Assembly (NCBI RefSeq): GCF_020194175.1
Contig: NZ_JADYVX010000001.1
Location: 434,001-498,000, forward strand
Length of the DNA stretch: 64,000 nt
Source: Bradyrhizobium sp. BRP22
GTDB taxonomy: Bacteria; Pseudomonadota; Alphaproteobacteria; Rhizobiales; Xanthobacteraceae
Direction: 5' to 3'
Shown: positions 35,677 to 43,725 of the stretch, piece after piece
Numbering within the stretch: the first letter of the stretch is position 1
How the letters are laid out: every line of letters begins with the position of its first letter
Translations under genes and position numbers: made by a program
The notes under the pieces: generated by a model
What the model was told of the DNA's origin: nothing
Database searches by the model: none
Seen by the model: only the letters and a program-made list of their open reading frames with translations

Positions 35677-37440
35677 GTGATGATGATGCTGGTGCCGCAG
35701 CTCCGGTTCAATCTGCTGCAGACGGCCTGGACGCCGTTGCAGGCGGCGCTGTTGACCTGCGCAGGCTCGCTCGGGCTCGTGTTCGCCTATAGCTGCAGCT
35801 ACAACCTGCTGCTGTTCGCGCCCTCGATCTATCTGCTCCAGATCTACGATCGCGTGCTGCCGAGCCGGAGCAACGAAACGCTGTTGATGCTCACTTTGAT
35901 CGTTGCGCTCACGGTCGTGGTGGGCGGAGCGCTTGATGCGCTGCGCCGGTCCGTGTTGACGCGCCTGGGAGCCTGGCTGGAGGACCGGCTTCGTCCCACC
36001 GTGCTTTCCGCCTGCCTCGACCACGCCTGCCGCAACGAATCCGCGCGCGCTTCGGACGCCTATCGCGATCTCACGATTGTACGCCAGTTCGTCGAGTCCG
36101 GCGCATCGCTGACGCTGTTGGATGCGCTCTGGATCCCGCCGTTCCTCGCGGTGCTGTTTCTGGTGCATCCCCTGCTTGGAGCCATTGGCGCCTGCAGCGT
36201 GCTGTTCCTGTTCGGCCTCACGGTTGCAGGCGATCTCCTCACCGAGGATGCGCTGGCGAAATCCGCAGCTGCCTTCTCCAGAAGCTATGGCCGGTTTGCG
36301 ACCGTCATCGGCAGCGTTCACCTCATTCGCAGTATGGGAATGCTCGACGACGTGGCGCGCCGCGTCTACCTCGATGCGCAGAGCGCGCAAAGCGAGCACG
36401 ACCTGGCGCAGCGGCGGTATGAGGTCATCATGCTGATCGCCAAGCCGACGCGTTCGCTGGCGCAGGTCCTCATCATGGGCGCAGCCGCGTGGCTCGTGCT
36501 CGATCACGGCAAGAGTGCCGCGATCATCTTTGTCACGATGCTGATGTTCAGCCGTGCGCTGGCGCCGGTCGAAGGCGCCGTTGCAAGCTGGAAAGGATTG
36601 ACCAGAGCGCTGGATGCCTACCAGCGGCTGACCGCCGTCCTTGCTGCTGTTTCACCTGCAGTCGAGAACGCGGACAAATCGCCGGAGCAGCCGACGGGCG
36701 ATCTCGTCGTCGACAATATCGGCGCGAGGGTTGCGGAGGGCGCGTGGTTTCCGGCCAGGACCGTTTCGTTCCGTCTCGCGCCAGGGGAGTGTCTCGGCAT
36801 TATCGGTCCATCGGGCTCCGGCAAGTCCACACTCGCGGGCATCATTGCCGGGATCCTGTTGCCGGGGCAGGGGCGCGTGCTCCTCGGCGAGACCGACATT
36901 TCGGTCCTGCGCGGCGGGCGCCAAGGCCGTTACCTCGGCTATCTGCCGCAGGACATCGATCTCGTCGGAGAAACGATCAGGGACATCATCGCGCGGCTGA
37001 ACGGCGCCGATCTGCCCAGGGTCATGCATGCGGCGAAGCTCGCCGGGATCCATGAGAGCATCATGCGGTTGCCGCAGGGATACGACACCGTTGTCATGAA
37101 TGGCGGGGAGGCTTTCTCGCGCGGATTTCGCCAGCGCCTGGGTTTGGCGCGGGCATTTTTCGGCGAGCCGCGGCTGGTCGTGCTGGACGAGCCGAATGCC
37201 AGCCTCGACTATACCGGCGAGCGCGTGCTGCTGGATGCCATCGAACAATTGAAGCTCGCCAGTATCACGGTGGTCATCGTCACGCACCGCATGGGTATCC
37301 TCGCGGCGACCAACAAGATCGCCATCATGCAGGACGGCGCAGTCACGGCGTTCGGCGAGAGCGAGGACATCTTCGAGCAGTATTTGAGCCGGCCGCAAGT
37401 GGTTTCACAAGTGGCTTCGCAGCAAACGGCCGTCCCATGA
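35677..37440 (+). CDS. Type I secretion system ABC transporter (PrtD-like) with diverged signature motif
   Basis: 587 aa (GTG at 35677; ATGs at 35680 to 35686 are equally possible). Six membrane helices (about 20-300) include the PrtD/LapB-type segment LLFAPSIYLLQIYDRVLPSR. The ATPase has Walker A GPSGSGKST (377-385), Q-loop YLPQDIDLVG, Walker B LVVLDEPNASLD (500-511) and switch VIVTHRMG (His537). The ABC signature, normally LSGGQ, reads FSRGF (480-484), followed by the normal RQRLGLARAFFG. No N-terminal C39 peptidase or C39-like domain is present, as in PrtD. It is followed by an overlapping HlyD gene (ATGA) and preceded by two candidate substrates. No TolC gene is adjacent. Confidence 0.9.
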   Translation: MMMMLVPQLRFNLLQTAWTPLQAALLTCAGSLGLVFAYSCSYNLLLFAPSIYLLQIYDRVLPSRSNETLLMLTLIVALTVVVGGALDALRRSVLTRLGAWLEDRLRPTVLSACLDHACRNESARASDAYRDLTIVRQFVESGASLTLLDALWIPPFLAVLFLVHPLLGAIGACSVLFLFGLTVAGDLLTEDALAKSAAAFSRSYGRFATVIGSVHLIRSMGMLDDVARRVYLDAQSAQSEHDLAQRRYEVIMLIAKPTRSLAQVLIMGAAAWLVLDHGKSAAIIFVTMLMFSRALAPVEGAVASWKGLTRALDAYQRLTAVLAAVSPAVENADKSPEQPTGDLVVDNIGARVAEGAWFPARTVSFRLAPGECLGIIGPSGSGKSTLAGIIAGILLPGQGRVLLGETDISVLRGGRQGRYLGYLPQDIDLVGETIRDIIARLNGADLPRVMHAAKLAGIHESIMRLPQGYDTVVMNGGEAFSRGFRQRLGLARAFFGEPRLVVLDEPNASLDYTGERVLLDAIEQLKLASITVVIVTHRMGILAATNKIAIMQDGAVTAFGESEDIFEQYLSRPQVVSQVASQQTAVP

Positions 37441-38861
37441 TCGCAAACCTGCGAGCCCTGGTGCGGCTACCACCGGCCGTCCCGCCGAAGCAGGAGACGG
37501 CAGTCGTGATCACCGCGATCGACGAATTCGAGCCGCGGCAGTTTTCGTGGTGTCCGGCGCCGACGCAGGCCTCGCCGCGCGGCAGGCTCCGCCGCGTCAC
37601 CCTGGCAGGCAATCTCCTGGTCGTCGGCTTCGTGCTGGGCCTCGGAATCTGGTCGGTCTTTGCGCCGCTTGAAAGCGCCGCGATCGCTTCCGGCGTGGTC
37701 GAATCGGAATCGAGCCGGAAGACGATCCAGCACCTCGAGGGCGGCATCGTCAGGAAAATTTTGGTTGCCGATGGCGATGCCGTGAGTGCCGGGCAGACAT
37801 TGATCGCGCTCGACGACACCAGGGCCCGCGCCGAGGTGCAAAGCCTGCAGGGGCAGTTGTGGGATGCCGCCGCACGCGAGGCAAGGCTCGTGGCGGAGCA
37901 GCAGGGGCAGGAGCTGATCTCGTTTCCGGTCTGGCTCGACAGGATTCGAAGCACGAGCGGTTCGGTCGATTCCATCCTGGCGGCACAGCAGAACATCTTT
38001 GAAACACGGCGGCAGGTGTTCCAGTCCCAGGCCACCATCCTCCGGGAAAAAAGGCTGCAGGTCGCAAAGGAGATCGAAGGGCTGAAGGCGCAGGAGGACG
38101 CGGTCGCGCAGCGAGCGGCTATCGTGCGCGAGGAGCTGGACATGGTGACCATCCTGGTCAACAAGGGACTCGAGCGCCGTCCGCGCCTGTTGAACCTCGA
38201 ACGGGAGCTGGCCGATATCGAAGGGCGGCGCGGCGAAATCGTCGCGCATATTTCGCGCGCCAAGCAGGTGATCAGCGAATCGCAGGCGACACTCCTGAAG
38301 CTGGAGAGCGATCGGCAGAACGAAATCGCGCAGTCATTGCGCGAGGCGCAGAACCAGGGCTTTCAGCTCCGCGAAAAATTGCTGGCGGCGCAGGATCAGT
38401 TGTCGCGAACCGAGGTCAAGGCGCCGGAGGACGGGGTGATCACCGACCTGCGGATGCATACGCCGGGCGGCGTGATCGGTGCCGGCGCGCCGCTGATGGA
38501 TCTGGTGCCGCGGCAGGACAGGCTGGTCGTGATCGCGCGCCTCAAGCCGGAGGATATCGACGTGGTTCATCCGGGGCTGAACGCCGACGTCCACCTCTTG
38601 CCCTACAACCAGCGCCGCGTCCCGCGCCTCAAGGGTACGGTGATGCATGTGTCGGCCGACCGCCTGCTCGACAAGCGCACCGACCAGCCCTATTACGCCA
38701 CGAAAATCCGCGTCCAGGACTCCAAGATCGTCGAGAATGGCTTGAAGATCATTCCGGGCATGCCGGCCCAGGTGTTCATCACAACCGGGCGCGGCACCGT
38801 GGCGATCTATGCCCTGCGGCCGCTGCTCGACAGCTTCCACACCGCCTTCAGTGAAGATTGA
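37437..38861 (+). CDS. HlyD-family type I secretion periplasmic adaptor
   Basis: 474 aa. A cytoplasmic N-terminus of about 55 residues is followed by one membrane helix (NLLVVGFVLGLGIWSVFAPL, about 60-80). The lipoyl half-motif SSRKTIQHLEGGIVRKILVA comes next, then a long helical hairpin (about 130-340, rich in Gln, Arg and Glu). The second lipoyl half (SRTEVKAPEDGVITDLRMHT) and the C-terminal beta domain (IIPGMPAQVFITTGRGTVAI) follow. This is the PrtE/LapC type that bridges the ABC transporter and an outer-membrane TolC. Its start overlaps the ABC gene by 4 bp, so the two are translationally coupled. Confidence 0.93.
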   Translation: MIANLRALVRLPPAVPPKQETAVVITAIDEFEPRQFSWCPAPTQASPRGRLRRVTLAGNLLVVGFVLGLGIWSVFAPLESAAIASGVVESESSRKTIQHLEGGIVRKILVADGDAVSAGQTLIALDDTRARAEVQSLQGQLWDAAAREARLVAEQQGQELISFPVWLDRIRSTSGSVDSILAAQQNIFETRRQVFQSQATILREKRLQVAKEIEGLKAQEDAVAQRAAIVREELDMVTILVNKGLERRPRLLNLERELADIEGRRGEIVAHISRAKQVISESQATLLKLESDRQNEIAQSLREAQNQGFQLREKLLAAQDQLSRTEVKAPEDGVITDLRMHTPGGVIGAGAPLMDLVPRQDRLVVIARLKPEDIDVVHPGLNADVHLLPYNQRRVPRLKGTVMHVSADRLLDKRTDQPYYATKIRVQDSKIVENGLKIIPGMPAQVFITTGRGTVAIYALRPLLDSFHTAFSED

Positions 38862-38890
38862 GCCAGCCGAAAGCGATCAGCGCAGCCGGC

Positions 38891-39640
38891 TCAGGATGAC
38901 GAGAATGCCCCGGGCTCCGGCCCACGGTGACCGATCGATCTTGCGCGCCAGCGCAGCACCGCCTCGGTGCGATTGCGCGCGGCACATTTCCGCATGATGT
39001 GGTGAATGTGCATCTTCACCGTGTTTTCCGAGAGGTTCAGTTTGGCGGCAATCAGCTTGTTGGGCAGGCCGAGCTCCAGTTCCGCAAGCACGTGCTGCTC
39101 GCGCGGCGTGAACTCGATCTGGTCCTTGTTCGCCAGATATATCGGCGCCAACGGGCGGGGATAGATCGGCTCGCAGCCCGACGACCCGTTCTGCCCCTCA
39201 ATCGAAAGCGGCCTGTAGACGCCGCCGGCGAGAACAAGACGCAAGCCGGCGACGGCGAGTTCGACCGGGATCGAGGTCGGAAAGAAGCCGCGAACACCCC
39301 GCTGCAGGGCCGCAAGCGCGGTGGCTTCGTCATCCCGGTTGCAGAACAGGGCGATCGAGGCATTGGGGCAGCAATCGGCGAGAAGCGCGAGGTCACCGGC
39401 GACGGAGGGATCGGCGACCGATTTGTCCCCGATGCTGAGCGTGGCCAGCCGGACATCCCGTCCCGTCGCGCAGCCGAGATTGTCGGTGGTGGCCATTTCG
39501 ACGATTTCGAATCCGATCAGCTCCTGCCTGAGAATGTGCAGAATGCAGGTCCGCGCGAGCGTGAGCGGATCGATGATGAGCAGGAGCGGCAACGGCAGCG
39601 ATCCATTGAGCCGCTCTGCAGCGCTGACAAGGTCGTCCAT
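38891..39640 (-). CDS. LuxR-type transcriptional regulator with pseudo-receiver domain
   Basis: 249 aa. The N-terminal 140 residues have a receiver-like start (LLLIIDPLTLARTCILHILR), but the beta3 position expected to carry the phosphorylated Asp reads VRLATLSIGDKSV, so control by phosphotransfer is doubtful. The C-terminal HTH (176-235) is canonical: FTPREQHVLAELELGLPNKL followed by NLSENTVKMHIHHIMRK. It lies convergent to the type I secretion operon, 29 bp from its end, and may control it. The family includes regulators of exopolysaccharide and biofilm genes. The target is inferred from position only. Confidence 0.85.
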   Translation of the reverse strand: MDDLVSAAERLNGSLPLPLLLIIDPLTLARTCILHILRQELIGFEIVEMATTDNLGCATGRDVRLATLSIGDKSVADPSVAGDLALLADCCPNASIALFCNRDDEATALAALQRGVRGFFPTSIPVELAVAGLRLVLAGGVYRPLSIEGQNGSSGCEPIYPRPLAPIYLANKDQIEFTPREQHVLAELELGLPNKLIAAKLNLSENTVKMHIHHIMRKCAARNRTEAVLRWRARSIGHRGPEPGAFSSS

Positions 39641-39785
39641 AATATCCCCAATTCAAGGAATTGCTGACCTACCCCAATCATTTCCATGCCAATGAATAGC
39701 GTCACGCAACCGGCTCATGGCGTAAGCCTTGTGCCGATCGAGCGCGCAGGTTGACCACCGGTATCCGCTTTCCCGGTGTCACCCT

Positions 39786-40358
39786 TCAGTTACAAATGTT
39801 CCGATACGCGATCGCCGCGGCTGAATCTGGCTTGCCGTCGACGACGTAGACGTCATCCTCCTTCACGAGATACAGAAACGGTCGCTCCCCGGTGTCCTCG
39901 CCCGACGCCTTCTTTCCCCTGACATGACCACAGATCGTGTCGACCGGCCGCCCCAGCGTATTCTTCCTGATTGCCCGCTTCACGTCGGTGAATTCGGTCG
40001 ATGCCGGATCTTCCATTTTTGCCGCGACCGATATCTTCGCCTTGCTCAGGACGGCCTCGGATGTTTCAGCAGCGGGTGCGCGGTCCGCCATCGCCTTCGG
40101 CGGCGGGTTCTTGCCACGCGCAAGCCGTGTGTTCTGACGCGGCGGTGATCGCTTCCCAGGCTTCGCCGCCGTTCCAACCTTCGTCGCCTTCGCCGCTGGA
40201 GTTGGCGTGAGCGCGCTCACCTTCGGCTCCGTCGAAGGTGGCGTACTTCCATCGAAACAGATTTTCGACCCGCACATCTGCAGGCTCGCCTGCGTGGGCA
40301 CAGGCATGGCATAGCCGATCAGCATTCCTGCCACCAAGCCAATGAGAAGCAGTCCCAT
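39786..40358 (-). CDS. Hypothetical membrane-anchored protein with basic linker
   Basis: 190 aa from the ATG at 40358 with gaggaggggg upstream. One N-terminal helix (MGLLLIGLVAGMLIGYAM) leads into a short Cys-containing segment (QMCGSKICFDG) and a Pro/Lys/Ala-rich linker (about 45-100). The small C-terminal domain (about 100-190) contains KMEDPASTEFTDVKRAIRKN, then TICGHVRGKK and a terminal Cys. That C-terminal pattern resembles short periplasmic domains in other Bradyrhizobium hypothetical proteins, but I recognise no named family. It is likely tethered with the C-terminal domain in the periplasm. Confidence 0.6.
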   Translation of the reverse strand: MGLLLIGLVAGMLIGYAMPVPTQASLQMCGSKICFDGSTPPSTEPKVSALTPTPAAKATKVGTAAKPGKRSPPRQNTRLARGKNPPPKAMADRAPAAETSEAVLSKAKISVAAKMEDPASTEFTDVKRAIRKNTLGRPVDTICGHVRGKKASGEDTGERPFLYLVKEDDVYVVDGKPDSAAAIAYRNICN

Positions 40359-40595
40359 GCAATCCCCCTCCTCGGGGTGGGCGGACTTCCACTCGCACTT
40401 CTTGCGACTTGATTTTGCGCTGATCCTCTATGTGTCCCGCAAAAGCGTTAAGCGCGCATTAAGCGTCGGGCCGTTGTCCAGCCACGCGCCTGCATGGTTA
40501 ACTCGGCGAGGAGATCAGGCTCCGCTCTCTGGGCGTCGTGCATGCAATGCTGTAAAGCGGATCGTCATGCCAGACATGTGCCGAAAGACCGGTAA

Positions 40596-40724
40596 TCAGT
40601 CGGTTTGATCTTCAGCTCGCGTAAACACAGCACGCCGGCCTCGTACAGTCCGCGCCCAGCTCTCTGACGCGACCATACGCCCCGGTTTGTCGACCTTGTC
40701 CGGATGTTCCATTTGCTGGATCAT
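40596..40724 (-). CDS. Possible small protein, 42 aa
   Basis: An ATG at 40724 is preceded by gaaaggagcggc, a strong ribosome-binding site at correct spacing, and opens 42 codons reading MIQQMEHPDKVDKPGRMVAS, ending EDQTD. The product is hydrophilic and strongly charged, with no signal or membrane segment. Nothing similar comes to mind. It lies in a 472-bp gap (40359-40830) that otherwise holds only the divergent promoters of the flanking genes. The ribosome-binding site is the only support. Confidence 0.3.
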   Translation of the reverse strand: MIQQMEHPDKVDKPGRMVASESWARTVRGRRAVFTRAEDQTD

Positions 40725-40830
40725 GCCGCTCCTTTCACTCCGGCCGATCCACCCGGAATCAAGGCAAGAAGAAGAAAAAGACGCCGCCGACGAGAGGACG
40801 TGACCCTCGCACCATCGGGAGGAGACTGAC

Positions 40831-41811
40831 GTGAGGCTGAAATCAATTGGTTACACCTTGTTTGCACTTCTGGCCGGCATTTCCGTCCTGGCTGGCCACG
40901 CTTGGGCCGACTCGTGGCCTCAGAAGCCGATCACCTTCATCGTGCCATTCGCGGCCGGCGGCGGCACCGACGCCTTTGCCCGCCCGCTCGCAGCCCAGCT
41001 TGACACCCAGTTGGGCAAGCGCGTCCTGATCGAAAACCGCGCCGGGGCAGGCGGCACGGTGGGCGCTTCGGCGGCCGCCAAGGCCGCGCCGGACGGCTAC
41101 ACTTTCTTCATGGGCGCGGCGCATCACGCCATTGCGCCATCGCTCTATCCCAATCTCGACTACGACATCGAGAAGGATTTTGTCGCGGTGGCCCTGATCG
41201 CGCGGCCGCCGCAGGTGGTGGTCGTCAATCCCGACAAGGTCGCAGCCAAGACACTCGCCGAGTTCATCGCCTACGCGCGCGCCAATCCGGGCAAGTTGAA
41301 TTACGGCTCCGCCGGGGCCGGCACCACGCATCACCTCGCGGGCGAGCTGTTCAAGATCCTGACCAAGACAAACATCCAGCACGTCCCCTATCGCGGGGCC
41401 GGTCCCGCCATGCAGGATCTCATCGCCGGCCATGTGCCGGTCGTGTTCGACGGGCTCGGCTCGTCAGCCGCGCCGATCAGGGCCGGACAGTTGCGGGCGC
41501 TTGCGGTGGCCGCGCCAAAGCGGGTGGCGGCGTTCCCCGATCTGCCCACGGCCAATGAAGCAGGCCTGGCCGGCTATGAAGTGTCGACCTGGTACGGCCT
41601 GTTCGCGCCGAAGAACACGCCGCCGGAGATCGTCAAGCAGATGGTCAAAGAGCTGCAGAAAGCCATGCAGACAGCGTCAATCAAGGAGGCCTGGGAGCGC
41701 AACGGCTCCGACGTACCCGACGTCACCGGTTCTGCGTTTGCAACCATGGTGTCCGCAGAAGTCGTGCGCTGGCGCAAGGTCGTGCAAGAGGCCGGAGTAA
41801 AGCTGGATTAG
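40831..41811 (+). CDS. Bug-family periplasmic binding protein (tripartite tricarboxylate transporter type)
   Basis: 326 aa, GTG start with gggaggagactgac upstream. A signal peptide (1-26, ending GHAWA) is followed by the Bug pattern: WPQKPITFIVPFAAGGGTDA, then ENRAGAGGTVGASAAAKAAP and YGSAGAGTTHHLAGELFK. Bug proteins bind small carboxylates or aromatic acids. The TctA/TctB membrane genes are not adjacent, as is common for orphan Bug proteins. It lies 1.8 kb from the CoA-transferase/lyase module on the opposite strand, so a shared substrate is possible but unproven. Confidence 0.9.
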   Translation: MRLKSIGYTLFALLAGISVLAGHAWADSWPQKPITFIVPFAAGGGTDAFARPLAAQLDTQLGKRVLIENRAGAGGTVGASAAAKAAPDGYTFFMGAAHHAIAPSLYPNLDYDIEKDFVAVALIARPPQVVVVNPDKVAAKTLAEFIAYARANPGKLNYGSAGAGTTHHLAGELFKILTKTNIQHVPYRGAGPAMQDLIAGHVPVVFDGLGSSAAPIRAGQLRALAVAAPKRVAAFPDLPTANEAGLAGYEVSTWYGLFAPKNTPPEIVKQMVKELQKAMQTASIKEAWERNGSDVPDVTGSAFATMVSAEVVRWRKVVQEAGVKLD

Positions 41812-41897
41812 GCTGCGCAAAACCGCATCAGGAAGGCGGGGGACCGGATCCGAGACAGGCGAGAGCGCGCCGCGCCTCCCATGGTCTTGTCGAGCGA

Positions 41898-42013
41898 CTT
41901 GCTCTAGAAGCGTTTTCGAGCGAAGTGGACACCGGTTCGCGTGAAGAAAACGCGTCAAAACAAGGATCTAGAGCTTCGGTTCTGATTCAATCAGAACCGA
42001 AAATGCTCTAGCA
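41898..42013. repeat. Dispersed repeat, family E
   Basis: AT-richer than its surroundings, with gctctagaagcgttttcgag, cgaagtggacaccggttcgc and a perfect hairpin cggttctgatt/aatcagaaccg near 41976-42000, then tgctcta. The tct-aga blocks and this hairpin are of a type widely scattered in Bradyrhizobium and Rhodopseudomonas intergenic DNA. It lies just upstream of the GT-C-like gene. Confidence 0.6.
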
Positions 42014-42045
42014 TCGAGCCCGGGCGGGATCTCGTTCCGTGGACG

Positions 42046-43725
42046 GTGATCGTGCGGTCCGACCGCGAAGCTCCAGCGCCTATGAGGGTCGGAGCCGCCT
42101 CCCTGGGCGGCGCCCGATTCCTGCGGCCATGGGCGGTGCTGGCGTGGGCCATGCTGCTGGCGGCAATTCTCGTGTCGTTCAGACCGGCGGTCCGGGTCGT
42201 CTGGGGCGACACACCCTCCTTTGTGGAATCTGCGCTGCGCACGCTCGAGGCGGGATGGCCGACCGTGGCTGGTGGGCGCGATCCAGGCTACCCGACCTTC
42301 CTCGCCGTGACGTTCGCGTTCGGAGGCGACTTTGGAACGGTGGTCCGCCTGCAGCAGGCGGCCTGGGCCGTTCTGATGCTGGCGCTTGCGATGGCCGTGC
42401 AGGCAGCGACGCGCAACGCCGCCGCGCTCGTGCCGATCATCCTCGTCGCGATGTATCCAGGCCTGCTCCTGTTCAGGAACGTCCTCACCGCAGACCTTCT
42501 CTTTGCAGTCTTCGTCAATCTGGCAACTGTTGGTCTGCTGGTTGCCACCTGTGTCGACGGGGCGGCGCGATACTGCGCGATCGTTGCCTCGATCCTGTGC
42601 GCGGTGTTCGCGGCGTGCTTGAGATCGCAGGGACTTCTTGTCCCGATCGCGGCCATGCTGTTAGGCGCCCACCTCGTCCGGCCGACGACACCTGCGCGCC
42701 TTGCCGTGATCGCCGTTGCCGTCGCGACAGCGCTGGCGCTTTTCCTGGCCGGCTCCCGGTTCGGTGCTTCCAACTCCGATCAGGCCTCGGCCGTGTTCGT
42801 CCCCAAGACACTGTTCTGCAATCATCTCGACATCGTGCTTGCGAGCGATGCGGCGCGACACGAGATCGTTTCGGCGGCGGGCGACCGGGCGGATGCCACG
42901 ATGGCGCGGCTTGCCGCCGACTTCGCCGCCGAGCCGGGCCGTTGGCCCGTACTCGGGTTCTTCGGCGATGCCTGCCTCTTCGATACCGAACTGGATCGAT
43001 ATCTCGCCGATGATACCGGCAACGTCCTTGCCGCGGCGCCAGCCTATTGGCGCATCGTCCTGACCGCCGTGCGCGACCGGCCGCTGGCCTATGCAGCCAA
43101 GTTCGCGCGTCAGATGGCCTATGGCCTCCTGTTGGCATGGCCGCCCTATGGGCTCGAGCCTGCCATACCGGTGTCCACCGACGACGTGCCGCACGTGTCC
43201 GAGATCATGACGCGGCGCGGCCGGGCGGCTCAGCCGCTCGAGCTGCAAGGCGGACCGGTTCGGATCGGCCTGTTGTCCGATCTCCCAGCCATCTCAGTCT
43301 ATCTGTTCAAGGCATTGTCCGCCGCCTTCGTGATCGCGGTCATATTTTGGATGGTCGCCGCTGTTCGGCGTCGGCGCCGCACTTTCGTGATGCGCGCAGG
43401 CATCGTGATGGTGATGTGGGCGGCTGCGATCGCGACCGCCGCTGCCGCCCACACTCTCGATGTCTGGCGATATCTGATCCCCGAAGTACCGGTGGCGGGC
43501 CTCATGCTGGCCCTTTTCACAGCCGAACTGACCGGGCCGATGGTGGCGGATCATCCGGCCCGCTCCGCGACGGCCAAACGCGATGCTTTCCTATCTCGGC
43601 TGGTGGAAGTCTTTGGACCTGAGCTCACGAGGAAGCGCCGCCAACAAGAGTACCGCGCACAACACACAAAGACCAGCAATGACATACAGCGCCGGCGTCG
43701 TGCTGCCCGTCAGATCCTTGACTGA
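42046..43725 (+). CDS. Polytopic membrane protein, glycosyltransferase (GT-C)-like
   Basis: 559 aa from the GTG at 42046; ATG at 42082 (MRVGAASLGG) is an equally good start. About ten membrane helices are visible. The first periplasmic loop reads VVWGDTPSFVESALRTLEAG then GGRDPGYPTFLAV, resembling the acidic and R-x-P-x-YP motifs of lipid-linked sugar transferases (ArnT/PMT type). A large soluble loop lies at about 250-350. The last 45 residues are basic and unlike the rest, and their codons overlap the convergent MFS gene by 135 bp. That tail may be read-through into acquired DNA after loss of the original stop. Family assignment is tentative. Confidence 0.6.
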   Translation: MIVRSDREAPAPMRVGAASLGGARFLRPWAVLAWAMLLAAILVSFRPAVRVVWGDTPSFVESALRTLEAGWPTVAGGRDPGYPTFLAVTFAFGGDFGTVVRLQQAAWAVLMLALAMAVQAATRNAAALVPIILVAMYPGLLLFRNVLTADLLFAVFVNLATVGLLVATCVDGAARYCAIVASILCAVFAACLRSQGLLVPIAAMLLGAHLVRPTTPARLAVIAVAVATALALFLAGSRFGASNSDQASAVFVPKTLFCNHLDIVLASDAARHEIVSAAGDRADATMARLAADFAAEPGRWPVLGFFGDACLFDTELDRYLADDTGNVLAAAPAYWRIVLTAVRDRPLAYAAKFARQMAYGLLLAWPPYGLEPAIPVSTDDVPHVSEIMTRRGRAAQPLELQGGPVRIGLLSDLPAISVYLFKALSAAFVIAVIFWMVAAVRRRRRTFVMRAGIVMVMWAAAIATAAAAHTLDVWRYLIPEVPVAGLMLALFTAELTGPMVADHPARSATAKRDAFLSRLVEVFGPELTRKRRQQEYRAQHTKTSNDIQRRRRAARQILD

